DNA from: UBA2982 sp040081395
Lineage (GTDB): Bacteria; Gemmatimonadota; Gemmatimonadetes; Longimicrobiales; Gaopeijiaceae
DNA length: 6,020 nucleotides
Assembly (NCBI GenBank): GCA_040081395.1
Contig: JBEBGN010000181.1
Coordinates: 1 to 6,020 of the forward strand
Direction: 5' to 3'
The translations under genes were made by a program, and so were the position numbers. Shown here piece after piece: positions 5,698-6,020 of the stretch (its first letter is position 1; every line of letters starts with the position of its first letter). The notes under the pieces were generated by a model. That model was given only the letters and a program-made list of their open reading frames with translations. It did not search any database and had not been told where the DNA came from.

Positions 5698-6020
5698 GTG
5701 AACGTTCGAGGATACGCGGCGCAGACTTCTGACTCCCCCCTCACTCCCTGGACGTTCGAGCGTAGGAGCCCAGGCGAGAACGACGTCACGATTCGGATCG
5801 AGCATTGCGGAATCTGTCACTCCGACATCCACTTTGCGCGAAACGAGTGGGCGTTCACGAAGTATCCCTGCGTTCCAGGACATGAGATCGTTGGCCGGGT
5901 CGAGGCGGTCGGCCGAGGGGTCGAGCGGTATGCGAAGGGGGACCAGGTCGGCGTGGGCTGCTTCGTCGACTCGTGCCGGACCTGCGGCAGTTGCAAGGAT
6001 GGACTCGAGAACTACTGCGA
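5698..6020 (+). CDS. Zinc-dependent NAD(P) alcohol dehydrogenase, CAD/YahK type, 5' part only
   Basis: The gene starts at GTG 5698 and runs off the window after 107 codons, so only the N-terminal GroES-like catalytic domain begins here. The usual length is about 350 residues. Zinc-dependent medium-chain dehydrogenases of this type interconvert aldehydes and primary alcohols with NADP(H) in the cytosol. Visible signatures are ERRSPGENDVTIRIEHCGICHSD (21-43), with C40 as a catalytic zinc ligand, and PGHEIVGRVEAVG (60-72) with H62 and E63. VGCFVDSCRTCGSCKDGLENYC (86-107) carries the four structural zinc cysteines C93, C96, C99 and C107. The pattern CGICHSD...ARNEW...YPCVPGHEIVG is characteristic of the cinnamyl alcohol dehydrogenase / YahK branch, giving probable broad aldehyde reductase activity. 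The specific substrate is not readable. The Rossmann domain that would show NADH or NADPH preference lies outside the window. All expected residues so far are intact. Confidence 0.92.
   Translation, partial: MNVRGYAAQTSDSPLTPWTFERRSPGENDVTIRIEHCGICHSDIHFARNEWAFTKYPCVPGHEIVGRVEAVGRGVERYAKGDQVGVGCFVDSCRTCGSCKDGLENYC

Noticed and set aside
1..6020. A defence island, mobile element, CRISPR array or biosynthetic cluster
   Set aside because: I saw no transposase, integrase, nuclease, toxin-antitoxin or synthase motifs, no regularly spaced repeats and no tRNA-like structures. All real genes belong to common families.

Overview
The window is GC-rich bacterial DNA with dense coding: four complete genes and the 5' part of a fifth, with very little space between them. 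The coded proteins point to a Gram-negative (diderm) bacterium. There is an AsmA-family protein anchored in the inner membrane, an exported DUF2911 protein, and a lipoprotein of the AttH/CrtC-like family. DUF2911 and this type of lipoprotein are common in Gemmatimonadota, Bacteroidota and related groups. High GC together with these families makes a Gemmatimonadota-like or similar environmental lineage my best guess, but this is an inference from family distribution and not a marker-gene assignment.

Layout from left to right. Bases 1-135 hold no gene I can establish, only a possible gene tail or gene start cut by the window edge and the leader of the first gene. Next come a DUF2911 secreted protein (136-771, +), a large AsmA-family protein (819-3365, -), and an FMN-dependent oxidoreductase of the nitronate monooxygenase / NADH:quinone reductase superfamily (3473-4453, +). 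These are followed by an AttH/CrtC-like lipocalin-fold lipoprotein (4454-5659, -) and the first 107 codons of a zinc-dependent alcohol dehydrogenase of the cinnamyl-alcohol-dehydrogenase / YahK type (5698 to the window end, +).

Strand alternates at every gene (+ - + - +). No two neighbours can share an operon in the sense direction, and each gene is probably transcribed on its own. The junctions are tight: 47 nt convergent, 107 nt divergent, 0 nt convergent (the two stop codons abut) and 38 nt divergent.

I see no shared pathway. Three products belong to the cell envelope or secreted space (DUF2911, AsmA, AttH-like) and two are cytosolic redox enzymes (quinone/nitronate-type flavoenzyme and alcohol dehydrogenase). 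I found no RNA genes, CRISPR arrays, insertion sequences, phage genes or defence genes. The window reads as ordinary chromosomal housekeeping or envelope DNA, and I do not claim a new system in it. The points most worth a second look are the zero-gap convergent stop codons, the apparently SD-less start of the flavoenzyme, its likely true activity, and the AttH-like lipoprotein standing without transporter genes next to it.
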